Assembly (NCBI RefSeq): GCF_014641455.1
Contig: NZ_BMHT01000007.1
Location: forward strand, 248,001 to 312,000
Source of the DNA: Hymenobacter cavernae
GTDB lineage: Bacteria; Bacteroidota; Bacteroidia; Cytophagales; Hymenobacteraceae
DNA length: 64,000 bases
Direction: 5' to 3'
This document shows, one piece after another, positions 1-8,881 of the stretch. The notes beneath the pieces are model-generated. The model made no database searches. It saw only the letters and a program-made list of their open reading frames with translations, and was not told the origin of the DNA. The first letter of the stretch is position 1, and every line of letters starts with the position of its first letter. The position numbers and the translations under genes are program-made.

Positions 1-9
1 CGCACGCGA

Positions 10-38
10 GATGTCTCCCGCTGGTCGACATGACGTTT
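10..38. repeat. Edge copy of the GTCATG hairpin family
   Basis: The stretch matches the loop and one arm of the hairpin at 47056-47096, in the opposite orientation (shared core TCTCCCGCTGGTCGACATGA). The left arm is only partly kept here or lies outside the window. It sits just upstream of the aminotransferase gene. It belongs to a family of intergenic inverted repeats seen at least six more times in the window. Confidence 0.6.
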
Positions 39-75
39 ATTTGTTTGGCAATCTTACTGTAATCTGAATCCCCTC

Positions 76-1308
76 ATGCCTTTTTCTTCTGAGTCCATTC
101 GGGCTTGCTTTCCTGCTTTACAAGAACGCGCTGACCATAAACCGTTTATATTTTTCGATGGCCCCGGCGGCACCCAAATGGCGCAGCAAACCATCGACGG
201 TTTGCTCGGCTACATCACCGGCGGCATGGCGAACTTGCACGGCACGTTCGCCACTAGCCGCGCCACCGACGAGTTATTGGAAGCCGGCCGCCGCGGCATG
301 GCCGATTTTCTGAATTGCCAACCGCAGGAAGTGGCCTTCGGGCAAAACATGACCTCGCTGGCCTTCGCCATTGCGCGCAGCCTGGGTTCTTTCATCCAAG
401 CCGGCGACGAAATCGTGGTGACGGAGCTCGACCACCGCGCCAACGTGGACCCCTGGGTGACGCTCGCCAAAGACCGCGGCGCCGTGGTGAAGTTCATCCC
501 CGTGAACCCCGAAACCTACACCCTAGAACTCGACCACCTCGACGAGCTGATTACGGCCAAAACCAAGCTGGTAGCCGTCACGATGTCGTCGAACGTAGTG
601 GGGACGGTGCCGCCGGTGGAGCAGATCATTGAACGCGCAAAAGCCGTGGGCGCGTTGATGGTGCTGGATGCCGTGCACGCTACGCCCCACTATCCTATTG
701 ATTTTCAGAAGCTAGGCGCTGATGTGCTGTTTTGCTCGGCGTACAAGTTTTTCGGCCCGCACCTAGGTATTGCGGTGGTGTCGGCGGGTTTGTTTGAGAA
801 TCTTCCCGTCTACAAGCTCGCGCCCGCTCCAGCCTACATCCCTGATAAGTTGGAAACCGGTACGCAGAACCACGAAGGCATTGCCGGCTTGCTCGGTGCT
901 CTGGCGTTCATCGAAAGCCTAGGCGAAGGCAACACCCGCCAAGAGCGACTGCGCACGGCTATGCAAGCCGTTGAGGAACAGGAGCAACGGCAGGCACAGG
1001 AGCTCGAAGCCTTCTTGCAAACGCTGCCGCACGTGCGCCTGTACCGAGCCCCGGCCGGCACGCGTAAAACGCCTACCGTTGCCTTCACGCTGGAAGGCGT
1101 CAACTCGCGGGAGGCCTGCGCCTGGTTTTTCGAGAACTACAACATGAACATCGCCGACGGCCATTTCTACGCTTCCACGTTGGCCGAGAAGCTAGGTATC
1201 ATGGCGCAAGGCGGCTGGATTCGGCTGGGCCTAGCTCCGTATAATACCGATCAGGAAATCGAGCTGTTCAAAACCGCGCTGCTGGCTTTTATAAAAAGAA
1301 GCTACTGA
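76..1308 (+). CDS. Class V aminotransferase, cysteine desulfurase-like
   Basis: This 410-residue protein is a fold-type I PLP enzyme of the cysteine desulfurase (SufS/NifS/Csd) group. Visible are the N-terminal DGPGGTQ start of the family, His120 in TELDHRAN (ring-stacking position), the Asp198-x-x-His201 pair in LDAVHA, and the PLP lysine at about 224 in SAYKFFGPH. No cysteine-bearing loop of the usual SufS kind is obvious near the C-terminus, so the substrate may not be free cysteine. It stands alone: no suf or isc genes are near, and the next gene is convergent. The ATG at 76 gives a standard N-terminus. Fold and cofactor are secure, the reaction is inferred from the family. Confidence 0.85.
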   Translation: MPFSSESIRACFPALQERADHKPFIFFDGPGGTQMAQQTIDGLLGYITGGMANLHGTFATSRATDELLEAGRRGMADFLNCQPQEVAFGQNMTSLAFAIARSLGSFIQAGDEIVVTELDHRANVDPWVTLAKDRGAVVKFIPVNPETYTLELDHLDELITAKTKLVAVTMSSNVVGTVPPVEQIIERAKAVGALMVLDAVHATPHYPIDFQKLGADVLFCSAYKFFGPHLGIAVVSAGLFENLPVYKLAPAPAYIPDKLETGTQNHEGIAGLLGALAFIESLGEGNTRQERLRTAMQAVEEQEQRQAQELEAFLQTLPHVRLYRAPAGTRKTPTVAFTLEGVNSREACAWFFENYNMNIADGHFYASTLAEKLGIMAQGGWIRLGLAPYNTDQEIELFKTALLAFIKRSY

Positions 1309-1316
1309 ACTATATG

Positions 1317-1380
1317 AAAAGACCGTCATGCTGAGCTTGCCGAACCGAAGGAAGGCGCAAGCCAAGCATGACGGTCTTTT
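1317..1380. terminator. Hairpin between convergent genes (GTCATGCTGAGC family)
   Basis: Arms GACCGTCATGCT (1321-1332) and AGCATGACGGTC (1365-1376) are flanked by AAAA and TTTT, so the structure can end transcription from both sides: the aminotransferase (+) and the aldo/keto reductase (-). Its stem also belongs to the dispersed GTCATGCTGAGC repeat family. Confidence 0.65.
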
Positions 1381-1397
1381 ATAGCTTAGCTGTGGCC

Positions 1398-2432
1398 CTA
1401 GAAAATCTGCACGGGTGGCGGGTTAAGCTCTGGGCGCTGGCGCTGGTGCCAATAGGGGTAAACCGGCGGCGTGTCGCTGACCTTGTCCAGGCGGGTCACC
1501 TGCTCGGGCGTCAGGTTCCAGCCCACGGAGCCTAGGTTCTGGCGCAGCTGCTCTTCGTTGCGGGCCCCGAAAATAACACTGGTAATCGTCGGGCGCTGCA
1601 AGAGCCAGTTGAGGGCAACCTGAGCGACGGTTTTGCCGGTTTCTTCGGCTAGCTCGTCCAGCACGTCCACGATGGCAAATTGCAGCTCATCGGGTACGTC
1701 GGGGCCCTGGCCGCCGCCTTGCTGCAAGCGGCTGCTCTCCGGAATCGGCTGACCACGACGCACTTTGCCACTGAGGCGCCCGCTTGCCAGCGGCGACCAC
1801 ACAATGGCGCCCACGCCCTGATCCAGCCCTAGCGGCATCAGTTCCCACTCATATTCGCGGTTAATGAGGGAGTAGTACACCTGGTTGCCGATGTAGCGCG
1901 ACCACCCGTACTTCTCCGACACCGACAGCGACTTCATCAGGTGCCAGCCCGAGAAATTGGAACAGGCGATGTAGCGTACTTTGCCGCTCTGCACAAGGTC
2001 ATCCAGCGCGCGCAGCGTCTCCTGCACCGGCGTGCGCGAGTCGAAGCCGTGCATGTAGTACACGTCGATGTAATCGGTGCCTAGGCGCTTCAAACTATCC
2101 TCGCAAGCTTTCACCAAGTGCAGGCGCGAAGAGCCAAAGTCGTTCGGGCCTTCGCCCATCGAGAAGGTGGCCTTGGTGCCAATCAGAACCTGTTGGCGCC
2201 GGTCGCCGAGCGCCTGAGCGAAGATTTCCTCGGCCATGCCGTTCGAATACACGTTGGCCGTGTCGAAGAAATTGACGCCGGCTTCCAGGCAAATGTCGAT
2301 CAGGCGGCGCGCTTCGGCCACGTCGGTGCTGCCCCAGGCTTTGAAAAACTCATTGCCCCCGCCGAAAGTCGCGGTGCCAAAGCTCAAGACGGGCACGTAC
2401 AGGCCTGAGGCCCCTAGCTGTCTGTATTCCAT
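1398..2432 (-). CDS. Aldo/keto reductase
   Basis: A TIM-barrel NAD(P)H-dependent oxidoreductase of the aldo/keto reductase superfamily. The tetrad can be read: Asp and Tyr in FFDTANVYSNG, Lys in LIGTKATF, His in VYYMHGFD. The C-terminal SVIFGARNEEQLRQNL segment is the usual cofactor-binding end of the bacterial subfamily. I take the start at 2432, giving MEYRQLGASGL, because this is the canonical family N-terminus. An in-frame start 33 bases upstream would add eleven residues unlike the family. It shares its 3' side with a convergent aminotransferase. The natural substrate cannot be read from the sequence. Confidence 0.88.
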   Translation of the reverse strand: MEYRQLGASGLYVPVLSFGTATFGGGNEFFKAWGSTDVAEARRLIDICLEAGVNFFDTANVYSNGMAEEIFAQALGDRRQQVLIGTKATFSMGEGPNDFGSSRLHLVKACEDSLKRLGTDYIDVYYMHGFDSRTPVQETLRALDDLVQSGKVRYIACSNFSGWHLMKSLSVSEKYGWSRYIGNQVYYSLINREYEWELMPLGLDQGVGAIVWSPLASGRLSGKVRRGQPIPESSRLQQGGGQGPDVPDELQFAIVDVLDELAEETGKTVAQVALNWLLQRPTITSVIFGARNEEQLRQNLGSVGWNLTPEQVTRLDKVSDTPPVYPYWHQRQRPELNPPPVQIF

Positions 2433-2861
2433 AAGTTGTTTTGGTTGGAAGGAGAACCTAGCCATAACCGGACAATCGGTGGTCTGGTTATGGTCGAGGT
2501 GCTTACGGCGCTGCTTAGAAAGTAGTCAAAAGCCAAAAAAGAACGCCTTGCTGAACTGGTCGAACCGAATGAATGCGTAAGCTAAGCTTCGCTGCTGAAG
2601 CCGAAACGATGTAGAGACGCGACACTTCGTGTCTCCTCGTTGAACGATCTACCTGGAGCGACCTAGGCAAACAACGTCAGCAACGAGGAGACGCAAAGTG
2701 TTGTGTCTCTACAATCGGTAGGCGAAGCGGTAACTTCGACAGGCTCAGCAGGACGGCCAAAGCAGATTATTCAGCTTTGCTAAACACCTTCGATTATCCG
2801 AAAGGGCCCCACGAACCTAGCCTAGTAAGCGCCAGCCTGTCGAGCGTATGTAAGCAGTACG
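2433..2861. repeat. Gene-free gap holding a nested inverted repeat
   Basis: No gene is seen. The core is an imperfect inverted repeat of about 33 bases per arm (2610-2642 and 2681-2713, starting TGTAGAGACGCGACAC) with ACCTAGGC in the loop. Outer arms related to the GCTGAAC/GCTCAGC family lie near 2545-2565 and 2733-2752. A close relative of the core is at 54899-55011. Confidence 0.6.
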
Positions 2862-3965
2862 CTACTTATCCTCGGCTAGCCACTGCATCGTTTGATACTG
2901 GCCGGGACCTAGGAAAAGCTGCAAGATTTTATCCGTCATTTTCAAGCCATTAGCGCTGTTGGTCAGGAAAACAATACTTTCCTGCTTGCCGGGGAAGGCC
3001 ATGAAAAAGCCCTGAAAGTCGCCGTTGTCGCCCCACTGCCAAATGGCCGGACCGTGGCTAGTAGTAGCTAGGCCAACCCCACAAGCCCACGCAATAGCAG
3101 CATCGGTGGAAGTAGGGGGCACGCGGCAGCGGTTGGCCGGGTTGGCTGGCGTAAGCAGGAGCTTAGCCGTGGCAGGGGCTAGGCCTTTGCCCGTTAGCAC
3201 AGCCTGCAAAAAACGGTTGTAGTCGCTGGCCGTGGAGAGCAAGGTGAAAGCCCCGTAAGGCGCGGTAAAGTGCAGTTGCTGGGTGGGTTTGCCCGCGGCA
3301 TCATGGCCGAAAGAGGCATTAGTGGTAAAAGCATCGCGCCAGACGAAGCTGCTGTGCGCCATCTGCAAGGGCGCAAATACTTCCTGCTGCGCCAATGTGT
3401 TGAAGGATTTTCCGGTGAGATGCTCCAGCGTTTTTTGCAGAAATACATAGGCCTCGCCGGAGTAATTCCAGCAGCTATCGGGCGCGTAGCGCAAGTGCAG
3501 GGGCGTAGTACTCCAACTAGCGCTCAAGGGATTTTCCGCCCAGTTGGGCAAGCCAGTAGTGTGCGCCAGCACCATGCGCGCCGTGATGTTGGCGGCGCGT
3601 GGCTCCTGTTGCAGCCGCGGATACGCGTAGTAAGTCAGCAGCGGCGTATCCAGCTTCAGTACGCCCTGGTCGCACAAGCGCAACGTGAGGTAAGCCAAAA
3701 CCACTTTGCCGAGCGAGGCCGCTTGAAACGTGGTGCCCGCCTCAACAGCTTCAGCGCTACCGCTTTTGCGCAAACCTAGGTTGTAGACAGTGGCGGCGGC
3801 TTTCTGACTGTAAACCAGCTGCATGCCGGGTACTTTTTCTTGTTTCAGCAACGCCTCTAGTTGTGCTTGCTTCGTGGCCTTGGCACCAGGCGCCGCCCGA
3901 TGCGGAGATTGAGCCGCCGCAACCAGCGCCGTGGTCCAAAGGAATAAGAGTAAAAAAGCTTTCAT
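2862..3965 (-). CDS. Serine hydrolase, beta-lactamase/DD-peptidase fold, secreted
   Basis: A 367-residue member of the class C beta-lactamase-like (PF00144) serine hydrolases. It has an N-terminal signal peptide (about residues 1-19, ending VAAAQS), the nucleophile motif Ser84-x-x-Lys87 in QAASLGKVV, and a Tyr-Ser-Gly motif in CWNYSGEAYVF matching the YxN position. These proteins act in the periplasm as peptidases or esterases; true beta-lactamase activity cannot be claimed. The gene is monocistronic. Its 5' region carries an imperfect palindrome (3971-4018). Confidence 0.85.
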   Translation of the reverse strand: MKAFLLLFLWTTALVAAAQSPHRAAPGAKATKQAQLEALLKQEKVPGMQLVYSQKAAATVYNLGLRKSGSAEAVEAGTTFQAASLGKVVLAYLTLRLCDQGVLKLDTPLLTYYAYPRLQQEPRAANITARMVLAHTTGLPNWAENPLSASWSTTPLHLRYAPDSCWNYSGEAYVFLQKTLEHLTGKSFNTLAQQEVFAPLQMAHSSFVWRDAFTTNASFGHDAAGKPTQQLHFTAPYGAFTLLSTASDYNRFLQAVLTGKGLAPATAKLLLTPANPANRCRVPPTSTDAAIAWACGVGLATTSHGPAIWQWGDNGDFQGFFMAFPGKQESIVFLTNSANGLKMTDKILQLFLGPGQYQTMQWLAEDK

Positions 3966-3970
3966 GAAAA

Positions 3971-4018
3971 ACGGATCAGTAGGTGGTGCAAGCTAGATGC
4001 AAAACGCACCTGATCCGT
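3971..4018. promoter_or_regulatory. Palindrome in the 5' region of the serine hydrolase gene
   Basis: ACGGATCAG (3971-3979) and CTGATCCGT (4010-4018) form a perfect 9-bp inverted repeat, with a further GGTG/CACC match just inside. It starts five bases upstream of the ATG on the minus strand, so it could be an operator or an mRNA hairpin affecting translation. The function is inferred only from position. Confidence 0.35.
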
Positions 4019-4042
4019 TGGCTGAACAGAGAGATACTCAAA

Positions 4043-4074
4043 ACAAAAGCCTCAGCGTGCGCCGAGGCTTTTGT
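4043..4074 (-). terminator. Intrinsic terminator of the YeiH-type gene
   Basis: ACAAAAGCCTC and GAGGCTTTTGT form an 11-bp stem around a ten-base loop, with T-rich flanks on the minus strand. It lies about 60 bases past the stop codon of the gene at 4136-5413. Confidence 0.8.
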
Positions 4075-4135
4075 TTGTAGAAGTAAACGGGTAGCCCAGA
4101 CTACAGAATTCGAGCTACTTAAACCGGGGTGTTTT

Positions 4136-5413
4136 CTACCGAAACAGTAGGTAGGCAATACCTAGGGTTACGAAAATGTTGAAGGTTTGAGCGAGCAGGA
4201 AAGCGTAGAGCGGCTTCTTGTTTTCCTGCTTGAACAGGTCGTTGAAGTTGGTTTCCAGGCCAATGCTGGTGAAAGCCAGGGCAAACCACCAACCTTGCGC
4301 GCTCTTCAAACCAGCTTTCAGGCCGTCCGTTGTTTCGGGGGCTAGGAAGAAGGAGAACAGCAACGAGGCGGCAATGAAGCCCAGCACGAACTTCGGAAAC
4401 CGCTCCCAAATCACACCGAGGGTCGGCTTGCCTTCGGGCTCGGCGGCGTTTGGGTGGTTGGTGTACGTCCAGTACAGCGAAATGGCAAAGGCAGCTAGCC
4501 CAAGCAGCACGTTCTGCGAAAACTTCACGATGGTGCTAATTTTCAAGGCGGTTTCTCCCACCAGCGTGCCCGAGGCCACCACGGCGCCGGTTGTGTCGAT
4601 GCTGCCGCCGAGCCAGGCGCCGGTTACTTCCTGCGACAAGCCTAGCCAGTGCGCGGCGTAGGGCATAAAAATCATCATCGGGATGGCCGTGATGAGCACG
4701 AGGGAAATGACGTAGGAGAGCTTCTTGGAGTCACCTTTAATAGCGCCCGCCGTGGCAATAGCCGCCGACACACCGCAGATGGATACGCCGCTGGCAATCA
4801 TCATGGTTAACTCGTCGTCGACTTTCAGCTTGCGGCACGTCCAGAAGGCAAAGTACCACACCGACAGCACCACCACCAGCGCCTGCACCAGCCCGAGCGA
4901 ACCGGCCTTGAGAATGTCACCGAAAATGACGCTCGTACCCAGCAGCACCAGCCCGATTTTTACGAACAGCTCCGTGGTGAGCGTGGCCCGCAGCCAATCC
5001 GGCAAGCCAAATACGTTACTGACAATCAAGCCCGCCAACAAGCTGAAAATAACCGCTTCCAACCCTAGCCCCCGCGCCTGCGGACTTCCGGCTACAATCA
5101 GCGCCAGCAGCGTGAGCAGATACACCAGCGGAAAACCTAGGGCGAAGTTGCGCACCGACTTACCCGTGAGCCGCGCCCCAATGCCGGCGACGGCGGCCAG
5201 GTAAACGAATTGCGCCAGAATGAGTTGCAAGTTAGCGGCGCTGAAAACTTTGCCGGTAAGCTCGGCCGTGTTGTTCCAGTTGAACACGGGCACCGCAAAC
5301 GGCAAACCTAGCAGCGAAAGCCCAATGAGCAGCCCGCCGAGGACGACGACCACCCAATCTTCGTGAAGGGTAAAGGCTCTGCGGGTGAGAACGGGGGAAA
5401 CAGTGGTGGACAT
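4136..5413 (-). CDS. YeiH/UPF0324 family putative sulfate exporter
   Basis: A 425-residue polytopic inner-membrane protein with about ten hydrophobic segments. It carries the family's conserved stretches, such as the VKIGLVLLGTSVIF segment, ASGVSICGVSAAIA and GGSIDTTGAVVASG. The family is annotated as putative sulfate exporters on limited evidence, so the cargo is uncertain. It has its own terminator at 4043-4074. Only 27 bases separate its start from the stop of the upstream oxidoreductase gene on the same strand, so the two may be cotranscribed. Confidence 0.85.
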   Translation of the reverse strand: MSTTVSPVLTRRAFTLHEDWVVVVLGGLLIGLSLLGLPFAVPVFNWNNTAELTGKVFSAANLQLILAQFVYLAAVAGIGARLTGKSVRNFALGFPLVYLLTLLALIVAGSPQARGLGLEAVIFSLLAGLIVSNVFGLPDWLRATLTTELFVKIGLVLLGTSVIFGDILKAGSLGLVQALVVVLSVWYFAFWTCRKLKVDDELTMMIASGVSICGVSAAIATAGAIKGDSKKLSYVISLVLITAIPMMIFMPYAAHWLGLSQEVTGAWLGGSIDTTGAVVASGTLVGETALKISTIVKFSQNVLLGLAAFAISLYWTYTNHPNAAEPEGKPTLGVIWERFPKFVLGFIAASLLFSFFLAPETTDGLKAGLKSAQGWWFALAFTSIGLETNFNDLFKQENKKPLYAFLLAQTFNIFVTLGIAYLLFR

Positions 5414-5440
5414 AGAAGAAAGAATAGTAAGATGGGAAAC

Positions 5441-6892
5441 CTAGTCTTGGTAAAGCGGCGGGGCTTTGAGGTTAAACACGTCCTTCAGCGCGCGATTAGC
5501 GGCGTGGTAGCCGCACATGCCGTGCACGCCGCCACCGGGCGGCGTGGCCGAAGAGCAAATGTAAAGCCCTGATTTTGAGGTGCGATACGGCGAAGCGCGC
5601 AACGCGGGGCGCGTGTACAACTGGGTGGCATTGAGCAAGCCGCCGTTAATGTCGCCGCCCACGTAGTTGGGGTTGTGCTCCTCGATTTGGGCCGTGTCGA
5701 AGGTGTGGCGGCCGATGATCCGCTCGCGGAAGCCGGGGGCGAAGCGCTCCACTTGCCGCTCGATGATGTCGGTCATGTTGACGCGGGAGCCGTTCGGGAC
5801 GTGGCAATAGGCCCAGGCGGTGTGCTTGCCGGCGGGCGCACGGGTGTCGTCGAAGAGGCTTTGCTGAGCCAGCAGCACGAACGGCTTGGTCGGGTGGTGG
5901 CCGCTGGCGGCGACTTTTTCGCTGGTGGCAATTTCGGCCAGCGTGTTGCCGAGGTGCACCGTGCCGGCCTGGTGGCACTCGGGCGCCTTGAACGGAATCG
6001 GCCCATCCAGAGCCCAATCTACCTTGTACACGCCCATGCCGTAGCGGTAGCGCCGCAGCTGCCACTGGTAAATGGTGGAAAGGCTATGCCCCGCAATCTG
6101 AAGCAGTTGGGTGGGCGTCACGTCGAGCAACACGGCGCGGGCTTTCGGCAGTTGTGCCAGTGAGCGAACAAACGTGCCCGTTTCTACCTTGCCACCTAGG
6201 GCCACGAAGTGCGCTACCAGCGCGTCGGCAATGCGCTGGGAGCCGCCTTTCGGCAGCGGCCAACCTTTGCGGTGCGCGGCCGTCAGTAGCACCAAGCCGA
6301 TGGCCGACGTGGTGATATTTTCGAGCGGCTGAATGGAGTGGGCCGCCATGCCCGCGAACAGACCCTTGGCTTCTTTGGTCTTGAAGCGGTTGGTGAGCGT
6401 GGTTGCCGGCAGCAGGGCCGATAAGCCAAACTGCGCCATGTTGATGGGGTGGTTCGGAATGTGGAGCGGCGCCAGCACGTCGTTGGCAATGCTCGGCCAG
6501 TTGGCCACCAGCGGCTCCATCAAGTCGCGGTACGATTGCTCATCCGGACCTAGGCGGCGGGCGGTTTCGGCCAACGAATTAAGCACGGTAGCCGCTGTGC
6601 CATCATCAAACGGGTGCGCCGCCGCGACGGGCGGCGTAATATATTCCAAGCCATACTGCGCAAGCGGCAGCGTTTGGAAGTAAGGCGAAGCCGCCGCCAG
6701 CGGGTGAATGGCGGAGCAAATGTCGTGGTGAAAGCCCGGCAGCGTCAGCTCGGCCGTGCGCAGGCCGCCACCTAGGTCCTTCTTGCCTTCGAGTAGCAAC
6801 ACCGACAAGCCGGCTTGCTGCAACACAATGGCAGCGGCCAGCCCATTCGGCCCCGAACCAACGACAACGGCATCATAATCAAAGTTATCCAT
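5441..6892 (-). CDS. Phytoene-desaturase-like FAD-dependent oxidoreductase
   Basis: A 483-residue flavoprotein of the NAD(P)/FAD-dependent amine oxidase and phytoene dehydrogenase superfamily. The N-terminal dinucleotide-binding motif VVGSGPNGLAAAIVL is followed by the ULLEGKKDLGGG region typical of the group (read here as LLLEGKKDLGGG). The C-terminal end contains SSATPPGGGVHGMCGYHAA, the usual second FAD contact of CrtI-like enzymes. No crt partner genes are close, so a role in carotenoid synthesis is not supported. It resembles the broad group of CrtI relatives of unknown substrate. The ATG at 6892 lies directly before the binding fold. Confidence 0.85.
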   Translation of the reverse strand: MDNFDYDAVVVGSGPNGLAAAIVLQQAGLSVLLLEGKKDLGGGLRTAELTLPGFHHDICSAIHPLAAASPYFQTLPLAQYGLEYITPPVAAAHPFDDGTAATVLNSLAETARRLGPDEQSYRDLMEPLVANWPSIANDVLAPLHIPNHPINMAQFGLSALLPATTLTNRFKTKEAKGLFAGMAAHSIQPLENITTSAIGLVLLTAAHRKGWPLPKGGSQRIADALVAHFVALGGKVETGTFVRSLAQLPKARAVLLDVTPTQLLQIAGHSLSTIYQWQLRRYRYGMGVYKVDWALDGPIPFKAPECHQAGTVHLGNTLAEIATSEKVAASGHHPTKPFVLLAQQSLFDDTRAPAGKHTAWAYCHVPNGSRVNMTDIIERQVERFAPGFRERIIGRHTFDTAQIEEHNPNYVGGDINGGLLNATQLYTRPALRASPYRTSKSGLYICSSATPPGGGVHGMCGYHAANRALKDVFNLKAPPLYQD

Positions 6893-6958
6893 GGAGTTAT
6901 GAAGAAGCTCCGCGGCTGATTTTCAGCGCAGAGCTTGTAAGTGAGAGAGTTGAACGTC

Positions 6959-7087
6959 CCGGTCCGACGCCCTAGGCGTCCGACCGGTTGTCGTTGCGAA
7001 TGTTCGCATCCTATAAACAAGGCAGCCGCAACATCAGCCCGAAGTTCGTTCAACGATACCAGTCGGACGCCTAGGGCGCCGGACCGG
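6959..7087. repeat. Inverted repeat with CCTAGG at the centre of each arm
   Basis: Arms 6959-6987 and 7059-7087 are 29 bases with two mismatches and extend inward with weaker pairing to about 37 bases. Each arm is nearly palindromic by itself (CCGACGCCCTAGGCGTCCGA), so the unit is a palindrome of palindromes. It fills the space between two minus-strand genes and ends seven bases from the stop of the upstream gene. Confidence 0.7.
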
Positions 7088-7093
7088 TGCACG

Positions 7094-8788
7094 CTAATAC
7101 TGCCCGGCCGACAACGTCGACTCCGATAAGGTGTACTTACGGTCAACTCGGTCGAGGACTACGTAGAGCGAGTCTTTTTTCTCATTGAGGCCCCGCAAAA
7201 TGACGTGCTTACCGTCGTCGGTGGCCTGATAGGTGAGGATCATATGGTCGCGCTTTTCGGGGCGCTGCTCGGCCTTGACGCCGCGTACGCGGCGCGTGCT
7301 GTAGGCGCTGGGGTTGATTTTGGCGGTTTCGTCGCCGATGTGGGCGAGGGCCGTGGGGCTGATCCACTCGGCCAGGGAGGCTTGGTATTTGGCTTGGCGC
7401 TCGGCGTCGTTGCCACCTAGGTAGCTGCCGCCAAAGTCGCCGCCGTAGCCGTTGGTGTGGGCGGCGGCAATGCTGCTGCCTTTCGGCACGCGCTTCTGGG
7501 CAACCGCTTCGTCCCGGTTGCGGCGGCCGCGACGGTCGTTACCCGTGCGGATTTTGCTTTGCAAATACAGTGTGTGGTCGATGGTGCCGGCATCGTAGTA
7601 GAACACGCGCTGCCCGCCGGCTAGGCCCGTCGTTTCGAAGGTGCGATTGATGTCGCGCATGGGCGAGCCGCCGCCATTCGAGAGGTCGAGCTTCAAGGGG
7701 CGGTTCACCTTGTAGGTCAGCGTGGTCCACTTCTCAAACGTGGCCTGTTGCCACCGCACGCTGTCGAGCGGTGAGTAGGGGATGGTCTGGCCGTTGAGGC
7801 GAAATTCAGTTACGTTGTAGAGGCCGCGCAAGGCCGCGACGCCTTTTTGGGCGGGTTGCTTATAAGGGTCGTAGGTGAAGTTCTCATATTCAAGGTAGGT
7901 CAGGTACACCAGGAAAATGCCGATGGTCGCGGTTTTCAGACCTAGCCTGGTGTAGCGCAGCCACGCCTCGCGGAACCTAGGGTAATAGTGATGCGGCACC
8001 GTGTACCGCTCTTTGATGAGCAGATTATACAGGTTCGGAATGTCCTGAATCATCAGAAACGCCGCCAGCAGTACGAAGTAGGAACTGTACACGTGCACGC
8101 CACCGTCGTAAGCGAAGTTGACGAACACAATATCTCCGAGGGCACCTAGCAGCAACGCCGCCCCCAGGAAAGTCGTGCGGCGGAAGAACAGCAACACGCC
8201 TGCTAGTGTCTCCACCAGCCCCGTAAACACCTGGTACCACGGCACAATCCCAATCTGGAGCCAGAAGATTTTCTGGGCCGTCATGTCGCCAAAATCGCTG
8301 TTCAGCAGACCGATGGAAGGATACGGCATCTGCGTCGGGAATACCTTGGTGAAGCCAAACCCGATGATGCCGATACCGGCCCGGAAGCGCATTAGCACGC
8401 GCAGCCAGTAGTACAGCACCTCGTACTCCTCGCGCTTGCGGTCAACCAGCGTCCAGATTATGCCAATAACCAGCGCTATACCGAGGGCAACAAACCACTT
8501 GTCGTAGCCGAGCAGAGCCGGGGCGCCACCCTCCGCGCCGCCCGGCAGGAAGAACGTGGGCGAGAAGCGGGCAATGTCGTACACGTCGCGGTAGTGCCCG
8601 TGCAGCCAGTCAATCGTGAACAGATTCTTGTACCACCCGAAGTCACTGGGGAGGGACATGAGCACGAAAAACGGGAAGGCAATGCGGAACAGGATGCGCT
8701 GGTACGGCTTCCAAGGACGGCGCACCGAGGCTTCGGTGGCGGGTGCCGCGGTAGTCGGCAGCGGCGCAGTGAGGGAAGTAGGAGCCAT
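7094..8788 (-). CDS. DoxX-like membrane protein, long paralogue
   Basis: A 564-residue membrane protein and tandem paralogue of the gene at 8882-10282. The pair share the order of segments: a cytoplasmic N-terminus ending RxLFRxAFxxFxL, several membrane spans, a WLRVLxRxRxGxG-FxKxFPxQ block, and a soluble C-terminal beta-rich part opening LRGLYNVTEFRLNGQ and closing LYVVLDRVDRKYTL. The membrane core resembles the DoxX/MauE type. This copy has about 95 extra residues rich in Gly, Arg and Ala inserted in the C-terminal domain, roughly residues 415-510. Function is unknown; a role in redox or sulfur handling is only a family guess. Confidence 0.7.
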   Translation of the reverse strand: MAPTSLTAPLPTTAAPATEASVRRPWKPYQRILFRIAFPFFVLMSLPSDFGWYKNLFTIDWLHGHYRDVYDIARFSPTFFLPGGAEGGAPALLGYDKWFVALGIALVIGIIWTLVDRKREEYEVLYYWLRVLMRFRAGIGIIGFGFTKVFPTQMPYPSIGLLNSDFGDMTAQKIFWLQIGIVPWYQVFTGLVETLAGVLLFFRRTTFLGAALLLGALGDIVFVNFAYDGGVHVYSSYFVLLAAFLMIQDIPNLYNLLIKERYTVPHHYYPRFREAWLRYTRLGLKTATIGIFLVYLTYLEYENFTYDPYKQPAQKGVAALRGLYNVTEFRLNGQTIPYSPLDSVRWQQATFEKWTTLTYKVNRPLKLDLSNGGGSPMRDINRTFETTGLAGGQRVFYYDAGTIDHTLYLQSKIRTGNDRRGRRNRDEAVAQKRVPKGSSIAAAHTNGYGGDFGGSYLGGNDAERQAKYQASLAEWISPTALAHIGDETAKINPSAYSTRRVRGVKAEQRPEKRDHMILTYQATDDGKHVILRGLNEKKDSLYVVLDRVDRKYTLSESTLSAGQY

Positions 8789-8827
8789 GAGGATAAGAGT
8801 CTAATCAGATTTGATATACTATCGTGT

Positions 8828-8862
8828 CATGCTTCGACCAGCGGACGCCAGATGAAGCATGA
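8828..8862. repeat. Hairpin of the GTCATG family
   Basis: TCATGCTTC (8828-8836) and GAAGCATGA (8854-8862) pair perfectly. The T-run follows on the + strand, while both neighbouring genes run on the minus strand. This makes a dispersed repeat a better reading than a dedicated terminator. Confidence 0.55.
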
Positions 8863-8881
8863 CGTTCTTTTTATCAGTGCA

